This document shows positions 17,929-28,338 of a stretch of DNA of 64,000 nt, one piece after another. The position numbers were made by a program, and so were the translations under genes. Each line of letters starts with the position of its first letter. The stretch's first letter is position 1. The notes under the pieces were generated by a model. The model had not been told where the DNA came from, searched no databases, and worked only from the letters and a program-made list of their open reading frames with translations. Where the stretch lies: NCBI RefSeq assembly GCF_905147365.1, contig NC_056423.1, forward strand, positions 1,220,501 to 1,284,500. Direction: 5' to 3'. The stretch comes from Aricia agestis. Its lineage: Eukaryota > Arthropoda > Insecta > Lepidoptera > Lycaenidae.

Positions 17929-17990
17929 ACCCAATTTCACCAACCTCTGTTTGTTAAATCCTAACAAGGCATTACTTAACGGACCTTGGA
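17929..17990 (+). repeat. Left end of an AGACCCAGTTTCA-type MITE
   Basis: AGACCCAATTTCACCAA resembles the complement of TTGATGAAACTGGGTCT, which ends the units at 22222-22239 and 22419-22436. The LINE at 18060-21676 separates the two halves, so it may have inserted into or beside this MITE. Confidence 0.45.
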
Positions 17991-18064
17991 AAATTAAACA
18001 GACTGTTAAAATACTTATGTCCCACAGTATAAATTTAACAGCGGATTAGTAAAAGCAATGATAA

Positions 18065-18691
18065 GTGAACAACTATCAATTCATTCATTCTTGTTATAAG
18101 GCGACGAAATTGCAATGTACAAGATTAATACGACATGTTTGCTGCAATGTAGTTGCGCCGTCATTGTACACGCCTACATATCGCGATATCGTTTGCGACA
18201 AGGAGCGTCAGGCGAAGAGCGCCCGTATGCGTAATATTAATTCGGGTGGATTTCGCAGTACGCAAAAATGTTCGATGGGCCATGTTGCATCGCAAGTATC
18301 AAACACTGATACGATATTATGTAGTAACGACACGGGGTTTAAAATCGTGGAACGTAAGAAACGCAAACCTAAAAACTTAAATATGCGCGGTACTTCTGTA
18401 TCACAATGCAAAATCCAAGTTGCTGATCCCGAGTGCTCCATATACGTTTCGCGGGCTTTAAAGTCTGTCACTGAAAGTAACATTGAGGAATATATTAGAG
18501 ACATGGGGGAAGAATGCATCAGCGTGGAAAAACTGGCTCAAAATAGGGAGACTTCCTTTAACTCATTTAAAGTGAGGATACCTGCTAGTAAAGCAAACAC
18601 CTTTTTGGACGCAAAATTCTGGCCTGCGGGATTAGTATACCGCCGCTTTAAAGAACGTTTCCTAAGTACCGCTGCTTCGAAGAAATTATAA
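18065..18691 (+). CDS. LINE ORF1 protein, C-terminal part (208 aa)
   Basis: The recognisable part is the last 110 residues: CSIYVSRALKSVTESNIEEY, then SVEKLAQN, SFNSFKVRIPASKAN and FWPAGLVYRRF. This is the RRM-like RNA-binding region found in ORF1 proteins of insect CR1/L2-type LINEs. The first 70 or so residues have no such similarity, so the real ORF1 start is probably lost to 5' truncation. ORF1 ends one base before the ORF2 ATG, which suggests reinitiation or coupled translation in the parent element. Confidence 0.7.
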   Translation: MNNYQFIHSCYKATKLQCTRLIRHVCCNVVAPSLYTPTYRDIVCDKERQAKSARMRNINSGGFRSTQKCSMGHVASQVSNTDTILCSNDTGFKIVERKKRKPKNLNMRGTSVSQCKIQVADPECSIYVSRALKSVTESNIEEYIRDMGEECISVEKLAQNRETSFNSFKVRIPASKANTFLDAKFWPAGLVYRRFKERFLSTAASKKL

Positions 18692-18692
18692 T

Positions 18693-19526
18693 ATGATGGA
18701 CAAGGACATAACGTTGGCTACTTTTAACTGTCGCTCCGTGAAGCGGTCTGCTGAACAAATACGTACCCTAATTGATCGAGTCGATATCCTAGCTATCCAG
18801 GAGACATGGCTTCTTCCTCATGACCTGGGATTCATAAATGAATTAAGTAACAACTTCAGTGGATATGCGAAATCTGCTGTGGATACGTCGGTCGGTGTTT
18901 TGACGGGCCGCCCGGGTATTGCGCTAATCTGGCGAAAATCACTGTTTCCTAATGTGTCTATTGTATATTGCGCTAGTGATAGATTAGCAGCCATACGAAT
19001 CAAGCTGGACAATCGTCACCTGCTCATCATCAGTGCCTACTTACCATATGACGAAGGAACCGAGGAGAGCCTGGCGGACTTCATTGATTGTTTAGGTGGT
19101 ATTGAAGCGATCATAAGTGACAGTGATATTGAGGCTGTGTTCGTGTTGGGGGACTTTAATGCCCATGGTGACAGTAGGTTTGGCCTTGAGTTATCGGCTT
19201 TCTGTGCTGATCACTCACTTGTATGTGTCGACACGGAACTGCTGCCGCCAGACTCCTTTACACATATAAATGATGGAAGTGGGGCCAAGAGGTGGCTAGA
19301 CCATTGCATTGTGACGGCGGCAGCGCGTGAGATAGTAATTTCTGCTAATATCGAGTATGGAGTGTATTGGTCTGATCACGTCCCTTTACTTGTCAAGCTT
19401 AAACTGTGCAAACTAACACAGAAAATTGAAGATTCTCAGGCTAACAATCCTCTGTCTGGTGTCTACTGGGCAATAAAACTGCTGATGAGATCAATAAGTA
19501 TAAAAAACTTTGCTGTGATAATTTAA
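18693..19526 (+). pseudogene. LINE ORF2: AP-type endonuclease domain
   Basis: It starts with ATGATGGACAAGG directly after the ORF1 stop. Endonuclease motifs are in order: LATFNCRSV, LAIQETWL, LIISAYLP, VLGDFNAHGD, RWLDHCIV and WSDHVPLL, all expected of an active APE-like fold. The frame breaks near 19471: reading on in the next frame (KYKKLCCDNL and onward) restores the protein, so a 1-nt deletion is likely. The stop at 19526 is therefore artificial. Confidence 0.85.
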
Positions 19527-19531
19527 GTAAT

Positions 19532-20947
19532 TTGAACCTGTTATCTAATTCTAGTCATATTTTAAACTGTGTAATCTGTAATGTTAGTAATTTATTTATT
19601 TGTAAAAAACATATTTATGTGCTTGATGAATTTTATGATAGTATTGTAAAATGCCTACAAGATGCTGCCAGACAGAGTAGAATACGCCGCGATGCACCGT
19701 TCAAGGGTAAGAAGGTTATAGGGTGGAACCACCATGTTCGTGAACTCCATCAAAAGGCACGGCATGCTTTTAACTGTTGGCTTTGGAATGGGAGGCCTCA
19801 GTCTGGGCCACTCTATGATAATATGACTAGTAGCCGGAAGATTTTCAAAAATAAATTGAAATGGTGCCAAAACAATGAAGAACAGATAAAGATGGATATT
19901 ATGGCATCTCAGCACTCAGCCGGTAACTTTTCCAAATTCTGGAAATCGACTAAACGCCTAAATTATGTACAAAGCAGACCAGTAAGTATCAATGACGTTC
20001 AGAATCCATCTGAAATAGCTGATTTGTTTGCTCACCACTTCAAGGTAGACCCATTGCCTGTTTCTGATGACGTAGGGGATACTACACCGGTTGCTAAAAA
20101 TGACGAAGAATGTTTCTCTGGCTTCAATTCTGACGACGTTGCTAAGGTGATCTTTAAAATGAAAAAAGGCAAATCTCCAGGTTTTGATGGACTAAGCCTA
20201 GAACACGTCCTATACGCAAGTGATAAGATAATCCCTATGTTGACAGATCTTTTTACAATCTGCGTCAACATAGGTTACCTGCCGAAAAATTTAATGAGGA
20301 CTATGGTGGTTCCTATCCCGAAAACCAGAACAGGTGACCCTTCAAACCCTAAAAATTATCGACCTATATCACTAGGAACTATCATTGGGAAGATTTTAGA
20401 AAGGCTGATTTACCCTAATGTAAATAGGAGTGCTAAAATTGATGACGCGCAGTTTGGTTTTCGTCCCGGTCTCTCAACTGACTCGGCAATCTTTGCCCTT
20501 AAGTCGACAGTTTTATATTACAAAAAACGTAACACATCCGTCTATGCTTGCTTTTTAGACCTTAGTCGCGCTTTCGATCTGGTAAACTATACTGTACTAT
20601 GGCGAAAGCTGCTGAAGTCAAATGTTCCATCAAAAACTGTGAGTCTGTTGAGATACTGGTACGAAAACCAAACTAACTTTGTAAAATGGGGCGACGCAAC
20701 CTCTAATGACTTTATATTAGAGTGTGGGGTGCGCCAAGGGGGGTTAACCTCTCCGGACCTATTTAGCCTGTATGTTAACGACCTGATTGAGGAGCTCAGG
20801 AGCACTCGAATAGGTTGTCACATAGGTGCCACGCCCGTTAACAACCTAAGTTATGCTGACGATATGGTGCTTCTGAGCCCCTCAATCAAGGGGCTAAGGC
20901 GGTTGCTAAGCATTTGCGAGGACTATGCTATGATGACCATGTCTTAG
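19532..20947 (+). pseudogene. LINE ORF2: reverse transcriptase domain
   Basis: Typical RT blocks: KMKKGKSPGFDGLSLEHV, YRPISLGTIIGKILERL, AQFGFRPGLSTDSAIF, ACFLDLSRAFDLVN, GVRQGGLTSPDLFSLYVNDL and NNLSYADDMVLLSPS. The catalytic YADD is at residues 441-444 (20852-20863). The real coding frame enters from before 19532; there is no independent start. It ends at a TAG just after a short palindrome (20935-20955) and the protein resumes in another frame at about 20951. Confidence 0.88.
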
Positions 20948-20950
20948 ACA

Positions 20951-21524
20951 TGGTCTTAAGCACAATGTAGCTAAGACGCAAATGATGGTATTTCAGGCTG
21001 GAAAGGGCCCGCAGAGGGTCCCATCGGTTAGCTTAGACGGACAAGAGGTAGAAAGGGTCGAGCAATTCAGGTACCTGGGGCACATCTTAACCGAGGATCT
21101 CTCAGATAATGAGGATGTAGTACGCGAAAGACGGGCACTGGCTGTACGGTGTAACATGCTTGCACGGCGTTTTGCGCGCTGCAGCGTTGGGGCAAAGCTG
21201 ACGCTCTTTAGAGCATACTGTCAATGCTTCTATACGTGTCAGCTTTGGCTCAACTGCTCCAAAGCCACGAGAAGCAGTATCAGAGTTCAGTACAATAATG
21301 CATACCGTACCCTGATGAGACTGCCAAAGTACTGTAGTGCTTCGGGCATGTTCGCCGACGCCGGAATCCCGGACTATTTCGCAATTATCAGGGCGCGTGT
21401 CGCAGCATTTTGGTCTCGCATCCGTTCTGCAAACAATGAGATCCTTTCTGTGTGTGCCGGGTGCCCGGAAAACTCGATCCCAGCCTACTGGCTTTCGGTG
21501 CATCGTGGCAGTAACCAAAAGTGA
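20951..21524 (+). pseudogene. LINE ORF2: C-terminal region
   Basis: Continuing from HGLKHNVAKTQMMVFQAG, the frame gives VERVEQFRYLGHILTEDLSD, FRAYCQCFYTCQLW and MRLPKYCSASGMFADAGIPD, the post-RT thumb and C-terminal domain of these elements. The stop TGA at 21522-21524 fits a natural end, about 130 bp before the ATTT repeats. No RNase H domain is seen. Confidence 0.82.
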
Positions 21525-22059
21525 TAATTTTAGTTTTTAACATTTTAGATGTATTTTAATTTTATCACTTTTTAACTTTTATTTTATTTTATTTATTTCT
21601 TTTATTTTTAACTTAAATTATGTTATTTTATGGGTCTATTGCCTGAATTAAATGATTATTTATTTATTTATTTAATGTGTCACTTTCTTCCATAGTAGTA
21701 TAATAGTAGATAATGCGACCAAATTAAAATATCACTGATCGCTTACATTTGTAACGCTATAATAGTTCTTCTTAATTTACCAGGTTAATAATTATTATCT
21801 ATCAAAGCTGAGACAAGAACGTGAATCATAATACAAACTTTTATTTACATATTTCGCTTTGGTAATTTTGATACAAGTTAGTATATTTGCAATGTCAAGG
21901 AAAATCCGAGGCTGAATTTTTGGCAAAGTGAAAATAAATAATTATTCTTAACTATGAAAATAATTAATAATAAGGACGTAGCGGAAACATGGCGGAAAGA
22001 CTCAAAAGTCAAAACAGATTCTTTTATTGATATTGCATATTATTGTCTTTGAAAGTTGT

Positions 22060-22437
22060 TATTTTGACTCATATAACAGCCTGTCAAATATTTAACGGAC
22101 CTCCATAGCAGGAAACACCGTGTTAGGTGATTTAACATGACATTAGGGCATGTTGGAACGCTCGATAGCTCTAACAGGCCATTAACTGATTTAATACGCC
22201 ATTATTTATTTAACATTGCTTGATGAAACTGGGTCTTAAAAAGTTGTTGTTTTGACTATTATAACGGCCTGTTATATATTTAACGGACCTACCCAGCAGG
22301 AATTAAAATTTAACACCGTGTTAGGTGATTTGACATGACATTAGCGTATGGTGGAACGCTCGATAGCTCTAACAGGCCGTTAACTGATTTAACAAGCCGT
22401 TATTTATTTAACATTGCTTGATGAAACTGGGTCTTAA
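22060..22437 (+). repeat. Two tandem copies of a MITE-like unit (about 180-197 bp)
   Basis: Unit 1 (to 22240) and unit 2 (to 22437) share TTTAACGGACCT, ACACCGTGTTAGGTGATTT, GGAACGCTCGATAGCTCTAA and end GATGAAACTGGGTCTTAA. The right terminus is the complement of the AGACCC-type left end seen at 17929. The units differ by small indels, so the duplication is not very recent. Confidence 0.75.
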
Positions 22438-22582
22438 CATGGCTTTACTCAAAAAGTACAACGAATCTTGACAAGCGCCCTATTGGTCATTAATGTACAT
22501 GGGTATACCTTCCTAAAAATATACAATCCGTTCCTGTTGAGCCCAATACCAGAGCTCATACATTTTTGCCCATCATCATTTA

Positions 22583-22628
22583 TGCCGCGCCGCGCCTCGC
22601 CTCGTCGCGTTGCGTTCTGAATTGACCC
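22583..22628 (-). repeat. Family-F MITE, end fragment
   Basis: GCCGCGCCGCGCCTCGCCTC and then GTCGCGTTGCG, CTGAATTGACCCT match one end of the family-F elements at 55931, 58905 and 62969. Confidence 0.6.
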
Positions 22629-22673
22629 TGACCTAGCAGGATTAATCTACCCCATTTATTGTCTCCACGACAA

Positions 22674-22860
22674 TATCCATACTAGTAATATTATAAATGC
22701 GAAAGTGTATATGTTCAGTATGTATGTGTTCAGTCTGTTACCTTTTCACGCCCAAACCGCTAAACCGATTTTGCTGAAAATTAGCATAGTCTCAAAGTCT
22801 AAAGGACATTAGGTGATTTTATAATTTATATCCTTGAAATATTCGTAGAAGTCTAGGGAA
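22674..22860 (+). repeat. Family-C repeat, 5' part
   Basis: TAATATTATAAATGCGAAAG, TTACCTTTTCACGCCCAAAC and GATTTTGCTGAAA match the start of the copy at 10183. The 3' half has diverged or been lost after about 22810. Confidence 0.55.
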
Positions 22861-22947
22861 GGTTTATATTAGAATTAAGGAGTGAAGTGATATGAAATTC
22901 CCACTCGTGTAGTACCTATTTGGAATTTAAAAAAAACAACCTAAAAC

Positions 22948-23317
22948 TTATGATATTTTAATTATAGTATTCTTGATAGCAACGACCACAGTGTCCACAG
23001 ATATAGTTAGCAACATAATAAATAACGCTATGATTATTCTGTCTATCATAGGCATGTATTTTTCCAAAACTGTCACGATTTCGTACATTGTATACATTTT
23101 TTTCTCCAGAAAAATGTCACAGGGTCTCTCCAGTAGAGCAAAAGGTATGGATATACATAGTAAAAATTCGATTAAGGACATGACAGACGATACGAAAATG
23201 TCCAAACGTGGGTTCGGAGTCTTTAAAGTAGTCGTGTACAGATGCTTCGATTTGAACCTTCGAGAAAAACGGTCCTCGTTGCCCGCTAGAAGTTTGTCTC
23301 CTAGGCTGTTTAGAATT
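22948..23317 (-). CDS. Candidate terminal exon of an unidentified membrane protein
   Basis: On the - strand a good acceptor (TATATTTATTTCAG) precedes a frame of 123 codons ending in TAA at 22948-22950, entering with one base of a split codon. The protein has two hydrophobic segments, IFVSSVMSLIEFLLCISIPF and MIDRIIIALFIMLLTISVD, separated by a charged stretch. Upstream residues read LNSLGDKLLAGNEDRFSRRF. It has no TY-QF motif, so I cannot call it a gustatory receptor; no further exon was found within reach. It may be a decayed receptor exon or a chance frame. Confidence 0.35.
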
Positions 23318-23322
23318 CTGAA

Positions 23323-24056
23323 ATAAATATAGGTAAGATAAAAGCACTAATGGTAGACTCGGAACTAATAGATGACACTTACGACAAAAATAGGTACCAT
23401 AAAAATAAGAATTAGTCTAATTTTTTCTCAACACTATAAATTTTATAAGCTTCTCAAGCTATCTGTTGACGTAAAAAAATATATGTATTAGGGACGCCTT
23501 CGGGAACAAAATTTTAAAATGGGATCAGTTTTCGTAAATAATGTGACCGCGTCAATACGCGCTCGGCAGTTTCTTAGCAAATAGGTTAAGGAAGGCGAAA
23601 TTTTGCACGTACTAAGTTTTGAATACATTTATTTGATTTTTTGTAATTTCTATTGATTTCATTGGATTAATGGTTATGTTGTTTACACCAATTAATGTTT
23701 ATTTATGATTTTTTATCCATTTTCCCTAACAATATAAAGGGTGTCTACTATTAGTTCTTGAAAATGTAAAAAGCCTAATAGATGACATGGAACTCATACT
23801 TATCATCATTTTTCAATACATACTAAAGTTATTTTGTAGTTTATTCTACTGCAAATATCATCAATATTCTCTGAAAATATAATTCTATTAACAAGCTAAC
23901 AAATTAGAACTACTGTACCTAAAAATTGACATATAAACCTTATCTGATCTAAAAATCGATTGCTTTAGTTTTTTATCAGTAAAAAGAAGAAAAAGAAGAG
24001 CTGAGAAAAGAACTAAAGAAAAAAGAAGAGGCAAGAGAAGCATGGAGACTAAAGAC
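23323..24056. other. Gene-free AT-rich stretch
   Basis: No exon upstream of the candidate at 22948-23317 could be recognised, and no element ends. Around 23980-24040 there is an AAG/AGA-rich run. Confidence 0.4.
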
Positions 24057-24391
24057 GTACGTGGGAGAGCCATGCTTCGGTACAAATGGGCCGGCTCGAC
24101 CGGAGAAATACCACGTTCCCACAAAAAACCGGCGTGAAACAGCGCTTGCGCTGTGTTTCACCGAGTGAGTGAGTTTACCGGAGGCCCAATCCCCTACCCC
24201 ATTCCCTTCCCTACGCTCCCCTATTCCCTTCCCTTCCCTACCCTCCCCTATTCCCTTCCCTTCCCTACCCTATTCCCTCTTAAAAGGCCGGCAACGCACT
24301 TGCAACTCTTCTGATGCTGCGAGTGTCCATGGGCGACGGAAGTTGCTTTCCATCAGGTGACCCGTTTGCTCGTTTGCCCCCTTATTTCATA
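24057..24391 (+). repeat. Family-A interspersed repeat, full copy
   Basis: The family, in this orientation, runs from TACGTGGGAGAGCCATGCTT through CCGGCTCGACCGGAGAAATA, a palindrome AACAGCGCTTGCGCTGT, a pyrimidine-rich TTCCCTACCC core, CTGCGAGTGTCCATGGGCGA and TCAGGTGACCCGTTTGCTCG, to CCCCCTTATTTCAT. It is non-coding. About a dozen copies lie in this window. The class is uncertain; it behaves as a dispersed short element with A/T-rich target junctions. Confidence 0.8.
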
Positions 24392-24421
24392 AAAAAAAAC
24401 CTTAAAAATAAATGTTTCGAT

Positions 24422-24613
24422 CCCTATCCATACTAATATTATAAATGAGAATGTGTCTGTCTGTTCATTCCCAAACCGTTGAATTAATTTTGCTGTTTGG
24501 TATGGAGAAACTTTAAGTCCCAAGAAAAGATCTAGGATACGTCTTTTAAAAATGTACAGTTCCCACTCGATATACGAGTTTTGACGCAATGGATTTGCTA
24601 GAGTCATCTAGGT
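24422..24613 (+). repeat. Family-C repeat
   Basis: ATACTAATATTATAAATG at the start and GACGCAATGGATTTGCT to GTCATCTAGG at the end match the family-C copies at 10183 and 41481, with moderate divergence. Confidence 0.65.
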
Positions 24614-25169
24614 ATATTAACTAAGTTTAACCACCTACAATTTTGTGAAAAGTAAAAAATGACTTACCCTTGCAATGCTAATCTGTAGAATATCATTATA
24701 TTATTTTTTTGTTAGTAAAAAAGTTATAACATAAATATATAATTTTCTCCAGCGAAACGTACGAAACTAAACATGGACGAAATGCAAATGTCATTTTAAG
24801 TCACAATTACTTAATTAATTTATGTATCTGAATTCTGACCTAATATTCTATCTATTAGTTTACTTGGTACAATATTAATCGTTTTATAATGGCATACCGT
24901 CCATATATTAGCTTGTTTAAAAATAGTTTTAGTGTATAAAAACGTAAGCAAAATACATAATGTTGATGGAATTTGGCATAGAGAGAGAGAGGAATCAGGT
25001 GTCCTACAGGGATCCGTGTTTTTCCATTTCCATTTCTCGTTTATTCTATCTTAGTTGTACTAAAATAACTAGTTGAACAAAAATTAAACGAACGCGACGT
25101 GAGAAACTGTTTTTATCATTCGTTAAGAATAAGTCTGATTGTTACAGATTTCTGGTAGTAGATTTCTTT
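24614..25169. other. Gene-free stretch
   Basis: AT-rich; contains a GAGAGAGAGAGG run near 24980. No credible exon or element terminus was seen. Confidence 0.4.
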
Positions 25170-25460
25170 TAAATGAAATAAGGGGACAAACGAGCAAACT
25201 GGTCACCTGATGGAAAGCAACTTCCGTCGCCCATAGACACTCGCAGCATAAGAAGAGCTGCAGGTGCGTTGCCAGCCTTTTAAGAGGGAATAGGGTAATA
25301 AAGGAGGGTAGGGATGGGAAGGGAAGGGAATAGGGCCTCCGGTAAACTCACTCGGCGAAATACAGCGCAAGCGCTGTTTCACGCCGGTTTTCTGTGAGAA
25401 CGTGGTATTTCTCCGGTCGAGCCGGCCCATTCGTGCCGAAGCATGGCTCTCCCACGTATA
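25170..25460 (-). repeat. Family-A repeat
   Basis: It reads from AAATGAAATAAGGGGACAAA to GGCTCTCCCACGTA, the reverse of the copy at 24057, with the same core palindrome (CAGCGCAAGCGCTG) and a shortened purine-rich centre. Confidence 0.8.
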
Positions 25461-25479
25461 AAAGATAGAAGGAAATAAT

Positions 25480-25765
25480 TAAACTCAAACTGAAAATTTT
25501 TTATTCAGAATAAATTTTTTCAAATATTCTCTGAACGTCGGGGCTACACAGATGCCTACCACCGGTTCGGGAACTAACCCGGCGAGAAGAACCGGCGTAA
25601 GAAACTCGCACGGGGCCATCTTTTTCTAAAAAGATGGAAAATTACAAAAAATATATTATAAAATAACAGTGTCATTAATATGACTAAATAAAATACAACG
25701 AGTGTACAATTATTATACATATTATAATGAAACAGCTCTGCAGGGGGCGACCTTATTCCCATGGT
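25480..25765 (-). repeat. 3' end of a LINE-type element
   Basis: On the - strand it reads CGCCCCCTGCAGAGCTG, later GAGTTTCTTACGCCGG and GTTAGTTCCCGAACCGGTGG, and ends with AATAAAAAATTTTCAG. The arrangement with a terminal AATAAA fits the 3' UTR of a non-LTR element. No RT domain is attached. Confidence 0.5.
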
Positions 25766-26443
25766 GTACTATCATTCATGAAATCAGTAACTTTATAGTA
25801 CGCTTTGGTACACAAACGTTCTTTAACAACTTTTATAAATCAAAATAATTTTTTAAACGTAAATCATGTATAATTATTTACGGCTGACGCAGACGTAAAC
25901 GTGTCACGTAAGTCAGTATGAAGAGGAGACAATAATAATTACAATGATTGATGATGACGATACTGCGAATTTTACATCTACCTACCTATATCTGAAAAGT
26001 TTGTTCAAACGCACTAAGGGCCAACCCACACGTACCAGTTACCACAACCACACTCGGACAACCGCGACCACACCACGTTGTCGGGCGTATATTTCATATT
26101 GTAAATAGGGAATGCAATCTTGGACCAAGATTCACTATTCAAGATCTTGGCGTCTTTTTTCTGAATCAGGATTGGTCAGTTCGAGATCCTGTTGAGATTC
26201 GGGTCGAGATCTTGGTCGCGAATCAAGATTTTCGGGATTTTCGAGATTGAGCAGAATAATTGAAAAAAATGCGTTTTTTTGCTGCAAATTGATAGTGACC
26301 AGTATTTTAATATTAAGTAATACATTAAGTAATGTTTCAAAGAATTTGCTTTTGAGAAAATTGGGTATTGTTATATAAACTAAACATAACAAACTCAGTT
26401 TTTACAAATTCAAGTTTTTTGAAACATAAAAATCTGACAAGTT

Positions 26444-26606
26444 AAGGCGCAGCGCAGACGTCAGACTATCTATCCGTGACGTAGTAACGCACACGATGCG
26501 CAGCGCAGACGTACTGCATATAATTTGGCAATTGCATAGGTTCTACTTCCACGGACTAAAAAGTGCGTCACGGATAGTCTGTCGTCTGCGCTGCGACCTG
26601 CGCCTT
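26444..26606. mobile_element. Inner foldback element 1 (163 bp)
   Basis: AAGGCGCAGCGCAGACG at the left and CGTCTGCGCTGCGACCTGCG to CCTT at the right are inverted; TATCCGTGACG and CGTCACGGATA pair further in. TTA precedes and TAA follows. Confidence 0.8.
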
Positions 26607-26609
26607 AAG

Positions 26610-26761
26610 TATCTGATACACGGTCGTCAACGGCGGTTGACGACCACGCAATATTATGTATGATATACTTTGGTCGACAACACGTTGACAACAGTGTGGC
26701 TGGCAACGCGCATACTATTTTTTGCTGTTGACGACAGCCGTTGACGACCGTTTATCAGATA
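26610..26761. mobile_element. Inner foldback element 2 (about 152 bp)
   Basis: TATCTGATACACGGTCGTCA and the closing GACGACCGTTTATCAGATA are inverted, with GGCGGTTGACGACC paired inside. It begins only four bases after inner element 1. Confidence 0.8.
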
Positions 26762-28027
26762 CTTTATCCTATCCTATACCATACAACAAACACACATACG
26801 CAGTATGCACCTGTGAAGTTTACTTGTTTTAACTACAGATGGCGCTAGATCAAACCACAGGATATAGATCAAATGTTCGTTTCGTGAGCCGTCAAACTCT
26901 TCTAAGACGCTTATCTGTCTACTACAATATATACCCTAAACTGTGGTTCGCGCTTTGCCGCGCAGGTATGAACAATCTGAAAATCTCGAAATCTTGTTAC
27001 AATCTTGAACTATTTTGTCAAGATCGCAAACAGGATTTCGAAATTCAGGATTGATGGCTTCCAAGATTGGATCTTGGAAAATCACTCAAGATCTTGGTGG
27101 AATCTTGATCTTGCAAGATCAAGATTGCATTACCTAATTGTAAATGAACTGGACTATTCACACGTACCACATTTTGCAGTTGTTGTCGATCACTTATGTG
27201 TGATACCGACCACATCGCAACCACATGCGAACTAGTGGCCAACCACATCGCAACCACAACGCTGCGTCGATGCAATGACAGTGCGCGCACACCGCCCGCG
27301 CTCTTTCCCCCCTCCGTTTCATTGACGTACGTAACCACATCTGACATCGCAGCTACTGGCGACAACTCAACCACGTCGACATTGTCGGTACCACAACGCA
27401 ACTATAAAAAGCTGCAGCGACACCATTCACACGTAACCACTGCTTGACGGTATTTTGTCGTTGCGGCGTGGTGTGGTTGTGGTACGTGTGGGTTGGCCCC
27501 ATTGACTTGGCCCTAATACCTACGAACTACTGGACCAATTTTTATGTAATTTAGGTGATATAATATAGAGTAGACCGCGAAGAAAGCCATAAACACCTTT
27601 TTGCATAGGGTTGCCATCCGTCCGGATTTCCCCGGATTTATCCTAGTTTGAAGGGCGTCCGGGGTGCGGGTTTTTGAAAAGTGTCCAGACACTTTTGATG
27701 AGAGAAATTTAACTTTTAAGTCATGCGGCAATAAACGAAAGATAAAAACTCGGCAATAAACGAAAGATAAAAACACGGTTTCTTGCACGGACTTGAGTTA
27801 GTCAGATTGGCAAGACGTTATCGTAAATACTGTTTAAGAGGTGTCCGGAGAAATAACCACATTTCGGCCAAATGTCCGGGAATTTTGTCGTGCCTGACCG
27901 GCAAAGGGAATTTGGGTGATGGCAACCCTATTTTTGCAGGAAAGTGTAGTTCGCGTTTTGTCCGTATAATGAATTCCTTTTATTACTCTAGGTTCCACTT
28001 CTATAGCATTTCTTAAGTACCCCGTAC

Positions 28028-28115
28028 ACGGTAATTCAGCATGACCATTCATTTACGTGAATTACATGCTGCATGATGAACGCTCATTTTTCATCATGCA
28101 GCATGATAATTCAGG
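28028..28115. repeat. Imperfect hairpin with CATGCTGCATGATGA arms
   Basis: CATGCTGCATGATGA and TCATCATGCAGCATG are complementary around a loop of about 12 nt, with GGTAATTCAGCATGA-type sequence outside. Words are shared with the 32400-32800 repeats (CATGTAATTC, GCATGTAATGC). Confidence 0.6.
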
Positions 28116-28163
28116 AGGATAATTCAAGAGTATAATAATAATGTTATTTACTAAACTAAAAAA

Positions 28164-28338
28164 TACGTGGGAGAGCCATCCTTCGGCACGAATGGGCCGG
28201 CTCGACCGGAGAAATACCACGTTCTCACAGAAAACCGGCATGAAACAGCGCTTGCGCTGTGTTTCGCCGAGTGAGTGAGTTTACCGGAGGCCCAATCCCT
28301 TACCCTATTCCCTTCCCTTCCCATCCCTACCCTCCCCT
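28164..28338 (+). repeat. Family-A repeat, left half (split by an insertion)
   Basis: It runs from TACGTGGGAGAGCCATCC to the pyrimidine core CCTACCCTCCCCT, where the match stops. The remainder of the same copy resumes at 29454 in the same orientation. Together the halves form one complete family-A element. Confidence 0.82.

Larger units (their letters stand above)
18060..21676 (+). mobile_element. Degraded CR1/L2-like non-LTR retrotransposon
   Basis: The order is ORF1 C-terminal part, endonuclease, reverse transcriptase, C-terminal domain, then a 3' end of ATTT tandem repeats (21652-21676), as usual for CR1/L2-type LINEs rather than a poly-A. ORF1 stops at 18691 and ORF2 starts at 18693. At least two frame breaks inactivate ORF2 (near 19471 and 20940). 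The 5' end is not defined and is probably truncated; the clade is tentative. Confidence 0.85.
26108..27134. mobile_element. Middle inverted-repeat element, AAGATCTTGG-rich arms
   Basis: GGGAATGCAATCTTGG at the left and AAGATTGCATTACC at the right are inverted. Both arms, over about 130 nt, are dense in CAAGATCTTGG, AATCTTG and their complements. An unassigned middle piece (26820-26970) has a 71-residue open frame without similarity. Confidence 0.75.
26018..27499. mobile_element. Outer element of a nested set of inverted repeats
   Basis: GGGCCAACCCACACGTACCA at the left and its near-complement GGTACGTGTGGGTTGGCCC at the right define the outer unit; both continue into GTTACCACAACCACAC-type sequence. 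The interior carries a second inverted-repeat element (26108-27134), which itself contains two small foldback elements. The outer element proper is about 450 bp once these are removed. Confidence 0.8.

Noticed and set aside
18208..18519. 103-residue minus-strand frame
   Set aside because: Shadow of the LINE ORF1 coding frame.
24169..24360. Pro/Ser-rich short proteins starting MSLPEAQSPTPFPSLRSPIP (also at 33190 and 53952)
   Set aside because: They recur because they translate the pyrimidine-rich core of family-A repeats; frame and length vary between copies.
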